From NCBI GenBank assembly GCA_041655275.1, contig JBBAFU010000005.1:62001-126000 (forward strand): a stretch of 64,000 nucleotides of DNA. The letters run 5' to 3'. Shown here in pieces: positions 17,917 to 27,525 of this stretch. Position 1 is the first letter of the stretch; each line of letters begins with the position of its first letter. The position numbers and the translations under genes were made by a program. Source of the DNA: JAJYRX01 sp041655275 (lineage in GTDB: Bacteria > Pseudomonadota > Gammaproteobacteria > Burkholderiales > Burkholderiaceae_B). The notes under the pieces were generated by a model. The model was given only the letters and a program-made list of their open reading frames with translations, was not told the DNA's origin and did no database searches.

Positions 17917-19356
17917 ATGTCTGAAGAATTATGGATGTTGAGCGCAACACAGATCGCGCAGGGGGTGCGCGCCGGGGCATTCACTGCCTCCGAGGTGGCG
18001 GCCTGTGCCATTGAGCGGGTGGCGCGCATGGACAGTCATATCCATGCATTCTGTCATCGTGCCGATGCGCTCGCGCTTGCCATGGCGCAGGCCGTGGACG
18101 ATCGCATCGCCCGTGGCGAGGATCCCGGCCCGCTGGCCGGAGTGCCCATCGGTATCAAGGACCTGATTGTCACCCGTGACATGAAAACCCGTTTTGGCTC
18201 GCGCCTCTATCAGGATTTCCAGGCCGATGAGGACGACGTTGTCGTCGAGCGTCTGCGGGATGCCGGCGCGGTGTTTCTCGGGAAAACCAATGTGTCCGAG
18301 CTTGGCTATGGCGGTTGCGGCCATAATCCCTTGTCCGAAACGACGCGCAATCCCTGGAATCTGTCCCTGACGTCCGGCGGTTCCAGTGCCGGATCAGGCG
18401 CGGCGGTGGCAGCCGGCCTGTGCCCGATTGCCGTGGGCTCGGATGGCGGCGGCTCCATCCGGATTCCCGCTGCACATTGCGGGTTGTTCGGGTTCAAGCC
18501 GTCGATGGGGCGTGTGCCCCTGTATCCGGGTTGCCGGGATGCGCGCTATCCCGGGGTATCCAGCTGGGAAAGCCTCGAGCATCTGGGCCCGTTGAGCCGT
18601 ACCGTGCAGGATAGTGCCCTGATGATGTCGGTGATGGCGGGACCGGATCCCCGTGATCGACATTCCATTCCCTGCACGGATGTCGATTGGCTGGATTTGT
18701 CGGCGCGAGGCCTGGCGGGCAGGAAGATCGGTTTCAGTGAGGATTTTGGCTATCTTGCCGTAGAGCCGGAAGTACGGGCTATCTTCCGGCAGGCGCTGAC
18801 GGTGTTCGAGCGCGAGCTGGGATGCGAATTGGTGGAAGTAAGGCCCGACTGGCCGGATCCCGTCACGGCGTTTCGCACCATCGTCGCCATGGAGACAGAT
18901 CTGGATGGCATGCGCGCCTTGCTGCGCGATCGTAGCGCCGACGTGAGCCCTCACCTGGTTGATATGGTGATGCGAGACTGGACGGCGGCGGATTTCAATG
19001 CGGCGCTGATGGCGCGAAAGCGCTTCTTCAACGATATATGGAAGCTGATGCGCGATATCGATTTTCTGCTGACACCCACATTGACCGTGCCGCCGTTTCG
19101 TATCGATATCCAGGGCCCGGAAAAAGTCGATGGCCAGATGGTGCGGCCAACGCAATGGTCGTCGTTCCTGTCGCCATTCAACCTGACGGGCCAGCCGGCC
19201 GCATCGCTGCCGGCGGGGTGGACGCGCGATCAGCTTCCGGTTGGTCTGCAGATCGTGGGCCGGCACCTGGCCGACAGCGATGTGCTCAGGCTGAGCGCCG
19301 CGTATCAGGAGGCGGCGCCATGGATGCACCGCTGGCCCGCTATAGCAGAGTCGTGA
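17917..19356 (+). CDS. Amidase signature family enzyme (first of two)
   Basis: 479 aa with a complete amidase-signature triad. K81 lies in GIKDLIV, the cis-Ser in GGSSAGSG (S156/S157), and the nucleophile S180 in DGGGSIRIP. It hydrolyses a carboxamide in the cytoplasm; the family includes aspartyl/glutamyl-tRNA amidotransferase A subunits, but without GatB/GatC next to it and directly after a TRAP importer, a catabolic amidase is more likely. It is co-oriented with a second amidase 19 bp later. Confidence 0.9.
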   Translation: MSEELWMLSATQIAQGVRAGAFTASEVAACAIERVARMDSHIHAFCHRADALALAMAQAVDDRIARGEDPGPLAGVPIGIKDLIVTRDMKTRFGSRLYQDFQADEDDVVVERLRDAGAVFLGKTNVSELGYGGCGHNPLSETTRNPWNLSLTSGGSSAGSGAAVAAGLCPIAVGSDGGGSIRIPAAHCGLFGFKPSMGRVPLYPGCRDARYPGVSSWESLEHLGPLSRTVQDSALMMSVMAGPDPRDRHSIPCTDVDWLDLSARGLAGRKIGFSEDFGYLAVEPEVRAIFRQALTVFERELGCELVEVRPDWPDPVTAFRTIVAMETDLDGMRALLRDRSADVSPHLVDMVMRDWTAADFNAALMARKRFFNDIWKLMRDIDFLLTPTLTVPPFRIDIQGPEKVDGQMVRPTQWSSFLSPFNLTGQPAASLPAGWTRDQLPVGLQIVGRHLADSDVLRLSAAYQEAAPWMHRWPAIAES

Positions 19357-19375
19357 AATAAATGAGGAACAGCCT

Positions 19376-20656
19376 ATGTTGGACGCGCAAACCATCGCCA
19401 GTCTGAGTATTGCCGATATCCGTCGAGCCTTGCGCGCCGGTGAATATACGCCGCGCGAGTTGATCAGGGCGATTCTGGAAAATATCCGGCGCATGGAGCC
19501 CGATGTACAGGCTTGGGCGTTTCTGGATGCCGATCATGTGGCAAGAGAGCTGGACCGCGTGGAGCAGCTCGATCCTTCCCTGCCACTGTATGGTGTGCCC
19601 ATAGGCATGAAGGACATCATCGATACGGCCGATATGCCGACAGGTCTGGGTGCGGAGGTTTACCGCAATCGCCGGCCCGAGGTCGATGCGGCCGTCGTAC
19701 AGACGCTGCGCGCGGCCGGCGCTGTGATCCTGGGCAAGACGGTCACGACAGAGATGGCGTATTTCTCGCCCGGAAAGACGCGTAATCCGCATGATCTCAA
19801 TCGCACCCCCGGCGGCTCTTCCAGCGGGTCGGCAGCGGCCGTGGCGGCGGGCATGGTGCCGGTTGCCACCGCTACCCAGGCGGTGGGCTCGACAGTACGG
19901 CCGGCGTCATTTTGCGGTATCTGGAGCTTTAAGCCCACATACGGTAATTGGGATATCACCGGCAGCCTGCGCATTTATCCCACACTGGATACGCTCAGCA
20001 TCTACGCCCGCCTTCCTGCTGATCTCTTGTTGATTGATCATGTCTTGGCGACCGGGCGCAGTGCCGTTCCCGAACGCTTGGATCAGCCACGTATAGGGAT
20101 TTTCGTGCCACCCCGTGCTGAGTCCGTGGCGGGTGAATGGCGTGCAGCGATCGAGCGGGCGCAGGTCCGTTTTTCAGATGCTGGTGCCGTGCTTGTGCCC
20201 GTGGAAACGGTACCTGATTATGAGCATTATCTGGCCGCCAGTATTTGCGTGATGGAATATGAGGCGGCGCATACCCTCGACCGGATCAACCCGGCGGTGC
20301 GTGCGCAATTCAGCGCAACCCTGCAGGCCTTGCATGAAAAGGGCATGACGGTGGCGCGGGCCGATTATGATGTCGCCATGGCGACGCTGGATCGTGGGCG
20401 GCCTGCCGTCGATGCGCAGTTTGCCGGGTACGATGCGGTGCTCACGCCCGGTGCGACTGGCGAGGCCCCTCAGGGTCTGGATTCCACAGGCGATCCCGTC
20501 TTTATCCGGGCCTGGAATGCCTTGCACCTGCCTTCGGCCAACGTGCCCATGGGCGAAGGTGGCAGCAGCATGCCCATTGGCGTGCAGTTGCTGGCATCTC
20601 GCGGGCGCGATGCCCGTTTGCACGCCGTCTTGCAGTGGATTGCTGCAAATCCGTAG
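19376..20656 (+). CDS. Amidase signature family enzyme (second of two)
   Basis: 426 aa, with GAGGAA before ATG 19376. The catalytic triad reads K79 (GMKDII), S148/S149 (GGSSSGSAA) and S172 (AVGSTVRPAS). The usual GGS at the nucleophile is VGS. It is shorter and clearly divergent from the preceding amidase, so the two probably act on different amides or in successive steps rather than being a recent duplication. It ends 4 bp from the convergent second DctM gene. Confidence 0.9.
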   Translation: MLDAQTIASLSIADIRRALRAGEYTPRELIRAILENIRRMEPDVQAWAFLDADHVARELDRVEQLDPSLPLYGVPIGMKDIIDTADMPTGLGAEVYRNRRPEVDAAVVQTLRAAGAVILGKTVTTEMAYFSPGKTRNPHDLNRTPGGSSSGSAAAVAAGMVPVATATQAVGSTVRPASFCGIWSFKPTYGNWDITGSLRIYPTLDTLSIYARLPADLLLIDHVLATGRSAVPERLDQPRIGIFVPPRAESVAGEWRAAIERAQVRFSDAGAVLVPVETVPDYEHYLAASICVMEYEAAHTLDRINPAVRAQFSATLQALHEKGMTVARADYDVAMATLDRGRPAVDAQFAGYDAVLTPGATGEAPQGLDSTGDPVFIRAWNALHLPSANVPMGEGGSSMPIGVQLLASRGRDARLHAVLQWIAANP

Positions 20657-20660
20657 TACG

Positions 20661-21968
20661 TCAGCGCATCAGATCCGGCAGCACGAAGACAATCTGCGGG
20701 AAGACCGTGATCAGCACCAATGCCAGGCACAGCAGTAGAAAGAAGGGTATGGTCGCCCGCGTGATCTGCCAGATGTTCAGCCGCGTCAGCGATTGCAGCA
20801 CGAACAGGTTGAAGCCGACCGGTGGCGTCACCTGGGCCATCTCGATCAGAATCACCATGTAGATGCCGAACCAGAGCAGGTCGATGCCGGCCGCCTTCAC
20901 CATGGGCAGCACGACGGCGCTGCTGAGTACCAGTATGGAAATGCCGTCCAGAAAACAGCCCAGCACGATGAACAGTACCGACAGCACCAGCAGCAGCATG
21001 TAGGGCGACAACCCCAGGCTGTCTACCCACTGTGCCAGTGTCTGCGGAATGTTCAGGAAAGCCATGGCCATCGATAGAATGGCGGCAGCGCCGATGATGA
21101 AGGCAATCATGCAGGACACGCGTGTGGCCGACATCAGACTGTTCATGAACGTTCCGGCGGTCAGGGTGCGCGACCATGCAGCCAGACCCAGGGAGCCCAG
21201 TACGCCCAGTGCAGCGGCCTCGGTGGGGGTGGCGACGCCGCCGTAGATCGACCCGATCACAGCGGTGATCAGCAGTACTACGGGAATCAGCTGGCGTGCA
21301 CTCCCGAGCTTCTCGCGCAGGGACATGGCCGGCTCGGGTGCAGGCACCCTGTGGGGATGCATCAGGGACCATAGGCCGACATAGCCCATGAACAGACTCA
21401 TCAGAAGCAGGCCGGGCAGAACGCCCGCGATGAACAGCCGGGCGATGGATTGCTGCGCCAGAACGCCGTAGACGATCATGACGATGGACGGCGGTATCAG
21501 CAGGCCCAGCGTGCCCGAGCCCGCCAGCGATCCGACGGCCAGCATTTCATCGTAGCCCCGCTTCTCCAGTTCGGGAAGGCTCATGCGCCCAATGGTGACG
21601 CATGTGACGGCTGACGATCCCGCCACGGCTGCCATGATGCCGCAGCCAAGGACGTTCACATGGATTAGCCGCCCGGGCAATCGATTGACCCAGGGCCCCA
21701 AACCTTTGAACATGTATTCCGACAAACGGGTGTTGAAGAGGATTTCCCCCATCCAGATGAATAGCGGCAGGGCGGTCAGCGGCCAGCCCCAGCTGGCGTC
21801 CCACAGGGTAGAGGCAATCAGGGAGCCGGCGCTGGCGTCGGTGAACAGCATCAGGCCGATGACGCCGACACCGGCGAGCGTCACCGCCACCCATACGCCG
21901 GTGCCCAGCATGGCGAGCAGAATCACGAAGAGCGTGACCAGGGTGGTAAGAACAATGGGTTGCGACAT
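20661..21968 (-). CDS. dctM: TRAP transporter large permease (DctM), cluster 2
   Basis: 435 aa, ~12 membrane helices, with the same family landmarks as cluster 1 (GSSAVTCVTIGRMSLPELEKRGYDE, LGLLIPPSIVMIVYGVLAQQSI, EMAQVTPPVGFNLFVLQ). It is the last gene of a minus-strand dctP-dctQ-dctM operon that is divergent from the hydantoinase genes, which suggests import of the substrate those enzymes open. Confidence 0.94.
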   Translation of the reverse strand: MSQPIVLTTLVTLFVILLAMLGTGVWVAVTLAGVGVIGLMLFTDASAGSLIASTLWDASWGWPLTALPLFIWMGEILFNTRLSEYMFKGLGPWVNRLPGRLIHVNVLGCGIMAAVAGSSAVTCVTIGRMSLPELEKRGYDEMLAVGSLAGSGTLGLLIPPSIVMIVYGVLAQQSIARLFIAGVLPGLLLMSLFMGYVGLWSLMHPHRVPAPEPAMSLREKLGSARQLIPVVLLITAVIGSIYGGVATPTEAAALGVLGSLGLAAWSRTLTAGTFMNSLMSATRVSCMIAFIIGAAAILSMAMAFLNIPQTLAQWVDSLGLSPYMLLLVLSVLFIVLGCFLDGISILVLSSAVVLPMVKAAGIDLLWFGIYMVILIEMAQVTPPVGFNLFVLQSLTRLNIWQITRATIPFFLLLCLALVLITVFPQIVFVLPDLMR

Positions 21969-22001
21969 GAGTGTGAAACCGGCTGTGTTTGCCTGTCCGG
22001 T

Positions 22002-22508
22002 CTATTCGGACGCGGCCTGATCCACATAGGAGGGTGTGCCACCGCGCGCGATCAAGATGAATTCGTCCACAAAGGCGATGGTCAGCATGAGCAGACCTGC
22101 CGTCATGGCGGTCTGGGGTATCCAGAAAGGGACGGCCATGAGACCCGGGCTCAAATCCCCGTATTCCAGCGACTCCAGAGTGAACAGACCGGCTTGCCAG
22201 GTGATATAGCCCATGACCAGCGCGGCGCAGGCACAGCACCAGAGCTCGAGCCAGGCCTTGTGCCGGGGGTTTTTGACACTGGCCGGCAGCATGTTCACGC
22301 GGATATGGCTACCCTGGTTGAGCGTATAGGCAAGCCCGAGGAACGACGAAGCCGCCAGGAAGAACCCTGCCAGCTCCGTCGAATCGATGATGATGTTGAT
22401 ACTGCGCCCGACGATCTGCAGCACGATGAGCACGCAGATGAGCAACAGAAAAAACGCAGCCAGCACCCCGCTGGCACGGTACATGACGTTAAGTACAGTC
22501 CTCAGCAT
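22002..22508 (-). CDS. dctQ: TRAP transporter small permease (DctQ), cluster 2
   Basis: 168 aa with four hydrophobic helices and the HIRVNMLPASVKNPRHKAWLE loop typical of DctQ. The start is ATG 22508, 33 bp after the dctP stop; the dctM start follows 33 bp after its own stop. It is a structural partner of the large permease. Confidence 0.9.
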   Translation of the reverse strand: MLRTVLNVMYRASGVLAAFFLLLICVLIVLQIVGRSINIIIDSTELAGFFLAASSFLGLAYTLNQGSHIRVNMLPASVKNPRHKAWLELWCCACAALVMGYITWQAGLFTLESLEYGDLSPGLMAVPFWIPQTAMTAGLLMLTIAFVDEFILIARGGTPSYVDQAASE

Positions 22509-22541
22509 GGCGGGTGTTTTCGGCGACAGCAGGCGCCCGGC

Positions 22542-23537
22542 CTACTTGCCGTCCTTTTGTGCCTTGAGCTCCAGATACCGGTCGAGCACGGCAAGTTCGT
22601 CAGGTGTGGCCTGTTTGCGCCATTCCGCCATCATCTCCTGGCCGACTTCTTCCATGGCGGCCTGGATACTGTCCGACGCCTCCACCACTGTCATGCCGTG
22701 CTCCCGGAGCACATCCATCTTCTGCGAGTTGGCCTGCTTGCTGAAATCGATTGCCGCCCGGGTGGCGCGCTCACCCGCCTCGATCAGGATTTGCTGAAGG
22801 TCGGGATCCAGCTTGCGGAACGCCCGCTCGTTCACGATGATAGCGTTCTTGTTGTGCATGGTGCCGGTGTAGGCGAAATGCTTGAGGTTGTCCCAGATCT
22901 GGGTGTCGGAGCCCGTTTGTGCGCTGGTGAACAGCGAGTTGATGAGGCCCGTGGCGAACGCCTGTGACACTTCTGCGAAAGGCAGGATGGTGGCATTGAA
23001 GCCCAGCAATTCGCCCATGCGCAAGGTGGCCTGGGAGTAGATTCTCAGTTTGAGGCCTTTGAAGTCTTCCGGATTTTCGGCTGCGTTCTTCGTATAGAAG
23101 CCCTGGCCCGGCCAGGGCTCCCAGACAAGAATCCGCATGCCGTTGCTTGCAAACAGCTTCTCGAAATAAGGCTTTTGTGCCTCGATCAGCAGCTCTGCCT
23201 CGTCGTAATTCTTGGCGATGTTGGGCAGGCTGTCGAGGATGTACATGGCGCCCTCGTTGCCATAGACACCGAAACGGATGTCGCCGATGGGTATCTGGCC
23301 CGATTGCACGGCGCGTTTGATGCTGTCATGCTTGATGAGCGTGTCGTTGTTCCTGAGGTCGAATTTGAGTCGGCCTTCGCTTTTTTCCTCCACATCCTTG
23401 ATGAAGGATTTTGCAGTCTGGGTCAGAAAGCTGTCGTCCGGGTAACCCGTGGCCATCGTCCACACCGTCTGGGCGCAGACAGCGGTCGAACCAAGGGCGA
23501 GGACAAACGAGGCGGCAAGCGTTTTGATGCGAAGCAT
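22542..23537 (-). CDS. dctP: TRAP transporter solute-binding protein (DctP), cluster 2
   Basis: 331 aa from ATG 23537, behind GGGAG. The signal peptide is MLRIKTLAASFVLALGSTAVCAQ, with the mature protein from about res 24. The central KNAAENPEDFKGLKLRIYSQATLRMGELLGF contains the conserved ligand-binding Arg (LKLR) region of DctP. It is the promoter-proximal gene of TRAP cluster 2, divergent from hyuA with 196 bp between. Confidence 0.92.
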   Translation of the reverse strand: MLRIKTLAASFVLALGSTAVCAQTVWTMATGYPDDSFLTQTAKSFIKDVEEKSEGRLKFDLRNNDTLIKHDSIKRAVQSGQIPIGDIRFGVYGNEGAMYILDSLPNIAKNYDEAELLIEAQKPYFEKLFASNGMRILVWEPWPGQGFYTKNAAENPEDFKGLKLRIYSQATLRMGELLGFNATILPFAEVSQAFATGLINSLFTSAQTGSDTQIWDNLKHFAYTGTMHNKNAIIVNERAFRKLDPDLQQILIEAGERATRAAIDFSKQANSQKMDVLREHGMTVVEASDSIQAAMEEVGQEMMAEWRKQATPDELAVLDRYLELKAQKDGK

Positions 23538-23733
23538 GATGAATTCTCCCTGCATGATCAACCAAACGGTCGGGACGTTCATAAGGCTAGTACAAAACTT
23601 CGTTCAAAGAAACCCGAAACTCACCTTTGCCCGCCCGCTTCCGGCGCGCGAGCCCGGCTTCCCGCCCGGATGGAACTGCTAAAATTGAACATACGGCCGC
23701 TTTCTGCCGGCCCCGTATTCCAGGAGTTTCATC

Positions 23734-25836
23734 TTGTCAGCTTCACCCAGGCCGCAGGCGCGCGTCGGCGTCGATATTGGCGGCACTTTCACTGATGTCG
23801 CCCTTGAGCTGGAAGGCCGGCTCCATACGGTCAAGGTTCTTACGGATTATGAGTCGCCCGAGCGCGCCATTGTGGCAGGCTTGCGCGAGGCGGCCGAGGT
23901 TGCCGGCATTGGTCTGGCCGACATCGGCATCATCATCCACGGCACCACGCTCGCCACAAATGCCCTGATTGCGCGCGAAGGCGCACGCACGGCCTTCATC
24001 ACCACCGAAGGCTTTCGCGATGTCATCGAGATGCGTACCGAAAGCCGTTTTGAACAATACGACATCAACATCCGGCTGCCGGCACCGCTCGTGGCACGGC
24101 GCGACCGCTTCACCCTGGCCGAGCGCATGGATGTGGATGGCAAACCCCTGCTGGCACCCGCCGAGGCCGATCTGCGCGCCCTTGTCGACGCCATCGAGGC
24201 CGGCGGCTACGAGAGCGTTGCCATCGGTTTCCTCCATGCTTATGTGAACGGTGCGCACGAGCGCGCCATGCGGGCCGCCCTGCTGGCACGCATGCCTTCG
24301 CTGTCAGTGTGCATCTCCAGCGAGGTGTCGCCGCAGATCCGCGAGTTCGAGCGTTTCAACACCGTCTGCGCCAATGCCTATGTGCGCCCGCAGATGCAGG
24401 CCTATCTGTCGCGGCTGGTAGATGCCATTGCCCTGGCCGGCGCCGATTGCCCGGTGTTCATCATGCACTCGGGCGGCGGCATCATCTCGGTGGAAAGCGC
24501 GGCGCGCTTTCCCGTGCGTCTGGTGGAGTCCGGGCCGGCGGGTGGCGCCATCTTCGCCGCGCATATCGCCAGCCGCTACGATCTGGACGCTGTACTGTCC
24601 TTCGATATGGGCGGCACCACGGCCAAGATCTGCCTCATTGACGACAAGCAGCCCAAGACGGCAAACACTTTCGAGGTCGCGCGCACCTACCGTTTCAAGA
24701 AAGGCAGCGGCATGCCCATCTCCATTCCCGTCGTGGAAATGGTGGAAATTGGTGCCGGCGGCGGCTCCATCGCCACGGTGGACGCCATGCGCCAGATCCG
24801 CGTGGGGCCGCAGAGTGCCGGCTCCGAGCCCGGGCCGGCCTGCTACCAGCGCGGCGGCACCCATGCCACGGTCACCGATGCCAATCTGCTGCTCGGCCGG
24901 CTGGATCCCGATAACTTCGCGGGCGGCTCCATCCGCCTTTCGCCCGAACTGTCGGCCACGGCAGTGCAGACGCACATCGGCGCACCGCTGGGCCTGTCGA
25001 CCGGGGATGCCGCCTATGGCATCACCGAAGTCGTCGACGAGAACATGAGCAATGCCGCCCGTGTGCATACGGTGGAAAGCGGCAAGGAAATCGACGGCTA
25101 CACCATGATCGCCTTTGGCGGCGGCGGCCCGCTGCATGCGGCCCGCCTGTGCGAGAAAACCGGCATCCAGCGCTTTCTGGTGCCGCCCGGTGCGGGCGTG
25201 GGTTCGGCCATCGGCTTCCTGCGTGCACCCTTCGGCTACGAGAGCCTGCGCAGCGCCAACCTGCGCCTGAGCCATTTCGACATTGCGACGGCCCGGCGCC
25301 TGCTGGCGGAACTGACCGACGAAGCCATGATCTTCGTGCGCCAGGGCGGCTCCGATGAAGCCCCCATTGTCGAGGCCCGTATCTACATGCGCTATGTGGG
25401 CCAGGGCTGGGAAATTCCCGTCGATCTCAATGGCCTGGACTTCAGCGCGTCCAATGATGTCGAAGTCCTGCGCGCGCGTTTCCTGGCCACGTATACGCGC
25501 TATTTTCAGCGCCCCATCGACGGTCTGGACATCGAAACCGTCAGTTGGTCGGTGAAGGCCGGCTCGCCGCTACCCGCCGTCACACCCGTAGCACCGGCGC
25601 CGGCGGCGCAAGCTGCGCCCGTCACGGCACGCCGTCCCATCTTCGATGCCCAGATCGAGGATTTCGTCGATGCTGCACTGCATGAGCGCGATACCCTGGC
25701 GCCGGGCATGCAGATCGAAGGCCCGGCTGTCATCGTGGAACGCGAGACGGCCACGGTTATCACCTCGTCGTTCACTGTCACGGTCCAGTCCGACGGTTGC
25801 CTGCTGGCGGAACACAAAACCCCTGTAACACGCTGA
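23734..25836 (+). CDS. hyuA: Hydantoinase A / 5-oxoprolinase-type ATPase subunit
   Basis: 700 aa. It starts at TTG 23734, supported by AGGAG at ~23722; no upstream ATG is in frame. ASKHA-fold ATPase motifs are visible: VGVDIGGTFTDVAL at the N-terminus and FDMGGTTAKICLI centrally, with HSGGGI between. Together with subunit B it opens a cyclic amide (hydantoin, N-methylhydantoin or 5-oxoproline) using ATP. It overlaps no gene and is followed 10 bp later by hyuB. Confidence 0.92.
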   Translation: MSASPRPQARVGVDIGGTFTDVALELEGRLHTVKVLTDYESPERAIVAGLREAAEVAGIGLADIGIIIHGTTLATNALIAREGARTAFITTEGFRDVIEMRTESRFEQYDINIRLPAPLVARRDRFTLAERMDVDGKPLLAPAEADLRALVDAIEAGGYESVAIGFLHAYVNGAHERAMRAALLARMPSLSVCISSEVSPQIREFERFNTVCANAYVRPQMQAYLSRLVDAIALAGADCPVFIMHSGGGIISVESAARFPVRLVESGPAGGAIFAAHIASRYDLDAVLSFDMGGTTAKICLIDDKQPKTANTFEVARTYRFKKGSGMPISIPVVEMVEIGAGGGSIATVDAMRQIRVGPQSAGSEPGPACYQRGGTHATVTDANLLLGRLDPDNFAGGSIRLSPELSATAVQTHIGAPLGLSTGDAAYGITEVVDENMSNAARVHTVESGKEIDGYTMIAFGGGGPLHAARLCEKTGIQRFLVPPGAGVGSAIGFLRAPFGYESLRSANLRLSHFDIATARRLLAELTDEAMIFVRQGGSDEAPIVEARIYMRYVGQGWEIPVDLNGLDFSASNDVEVLRARFLATYTRYFQRPIDGLDIETVSWSVKAGSPLPAVTPVAPAPAAQAAPVTARRPIFDAQIEDFVDAALHERDTLAPGMQIEGPAVIVERETATVITSSFTVTVQSDGCLLAEHKTPVTR

Positions 25837-25846
25837 GGATCACGCC

Positions 25847-27514
25847 ATGAACCAGAACACCCGTCGCGACATTCACATGCAGGTCATGTGGAATCGCCTC
25901 ATATCCGTCGTCGAGGAACAGGCGCTGGCCCTCATCCGCTCGGCCTTCAGCACCAGTGTGCGCGAGGCGGGCGACCTGTCCGCCGGCGTGTTCGACCGCC
26001 GGGGGCGCATGATCGCGCAGGCGGTCACCGGCACACCGGGCCATGTCAACACCATGGCGGAAGCCGTGCCCGGCTTCATCGCCGCGATCGGCGAGGACAA
26101 TATCTTCGAAGGTGATGTCTATGTCACCAACGATCCCTGGATGGGCACCGGCCACCTGCATGACTTCACCGTGGTCACACCGTCGTTCCGCGAAGGGCGT
26201 CTCATCGGCTATTTCGCCTGCACGGCGCATGTGGTCGACGTGGGTGGTCGCGGATTCGGTCCGGACGGGCGTGAAGTCTACGAGGAAGGCCTGTGCGTGC
26301 CCATCATGAAGATGGTCGAGCGTGATCAGGTCAACCAGTCGCTCATGACCATCATCCGCTCCAATGTGCGCATGGCCGACATGGTGGTCGGCGACCTGTT
26401 CGCCCTGGCCGCCTGCAACAACACCGGCCACGAGCGCCTGCAGGAGATGATGACGGAGTTCGTCATCGACGACCTCGAGGAGATTGCCGAATTCGTCTTC
26501 GAGCGCAGCCTCGCAGCCACGCTGGAGCGCATTGCCGCCCTGCCCAGAGGCGTCTATCACAACACCATGAGGCTGGACGGCTACGATAAGCCGGTCACGC
26601 TCAAGGTGGCACTCGAGATTGCCGAAGACCGTCTGGTGGCCGATTTCGACGGCACGTCACCGGTGAGCAGCTACGGTATCAATGTACCGCTCAGTTACGC
26701 CCGCGCCTATGCCTGCTACGGGCTCAAGTGCATCATCGCGCCCGACGTGCCCAACAACACGGCGTCACTGGCGCCCTTCATGGCCAAAGCGCCTGAAGGC
26801 TGCATCCTGAACGCCCAGCGTCCCAGTCCGGTGGCCGTGCGTCACCTGCTGGGTCATTTCGTGCCGGATCTGGTCATGGGCGCGCTTGATCAGGCCTTGC
26901 CGGGGCGCATTCCCGCCGAGGGCAGCGGCGGCCTGTGGAATATCCACGTCAGCGCGCGTCCGGATGATACCGCTGCGGGCCTGCCGCACGCCGAGATCCT
27001 GATGTTCAACAGCGGCGGCACCGGCGCGCGTGCCGCCATCGACGGGCTTTCGGCCACCGCCTTTCCCAGTGGCGTGCATTCCATGCCGGTTGAAGCGACC
27101 GAGCAGACGGGGCCCATCATCATCTGGCGCAAGGAGCTGCGCGAGAATTCGGCAGGTGCCGGCGAGTACCGCGGCGGCCTGGGCCAGGTGATGGAGATCG
27201 CGCCGCGTGCCGGCTATCACTTCCGCTTCAACGCCATGTTCGACCGCCTGGACAATCCGCCGCGCGGGCGCGCCGGCGGGCGTGACGGGGCGCAGGGTGA
27301 GGTATTGCTGGCCGATGGTACACGCCTTCGCGGCAAGGGAACCCAGGTTGTGGCTTCAGGCCAGCGTCTGGTACTGGCCCTGCCCGGGGGCGGGGGGTAT
27401 GGCGATCCCGCACAGCGCGATCACGCTGCCCTGCGCAATGATCTCGAGAACGGTTATCTGGATGCCGAGGCTTTACGGCGCGATTATGGATTGACGCCGG
27501 AGCTTTTGGGTTAG
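25847..27514 (+). CDS. hyuB: Hydantoinase B / 5-oxoprolinase-type subunit
   Basis: 555 aa, a normal length for the B subunit. Typical segments are DLSAGVFDRRGRMIAQA, GDVYVTNDPWMGTGHLHDF and a C-terminal GGGGYGDP. TGAGGA precedes ATG 25847. It forms the ATP-dependent cyclic-amide hydrolase with the A subunit. Sequence alone does not separate N-methylhydantoinase from oxoprolinase or acetone-carboxylase-like relatives. It converges on the LysR gene, with 11 bp between. Confidence 0.92.
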   Translation: MNQNTRRDIHMQVMWNRLISVVEEQALALIRSAFSTSVREAGDLSAGVFDRRGRMIAQAVTGTPGHVNTMAEAVPGFIAAIGEDNIFEGDVYVTNDPWMGTGHLHDFTVVTPSFREGRLIGYFACTAHVVDVGGRGFGPDGREVYEEGLCVPIMKMVERDQVNQSLMTIIRSNVRMADMVVGDLFALAACNNTGHERLQEMMTEFVIDDLEEIAEFVFERSLAATLERIAALPRGVYHNTMRLDGYDKPVTLKVALEIAEDRLVADFDGTSPVSSYGINVPLSYARAYACYGLKCIIAPDVPNNTASLAPFMAKAPEGCILNAQRPSPVAVRHLLGHFVPDLVMGALDQALPGRIPAEGSGGLWNIHVSARPDDTAAGLPHAEILMFNSGGTGARAAIDGLSATAFPSGVHSMPVEATEQTGPIIIWRKELRENSAGAGEYRGGLGQVMEIAPRAGYHFRFNAMFDRLDNPPRGRAGGRDGAQGEVLLADGTRLRGKGTQVVASGQRLVLALPGGGGYGDPAQRDHAALRNDLENGYLDAEALRRDYGLTPELLG

Positions 27515-27525
27515 CGCGAAAGAGA

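Noticed and set aside
17917..20656. GatA subunit of tRNA amidotransferase
   Set aside because: Both proteins have the amidase signature, but there is no gatB/gatC neighbour and both follow a TRAP importer; catabolic amidases fit better.
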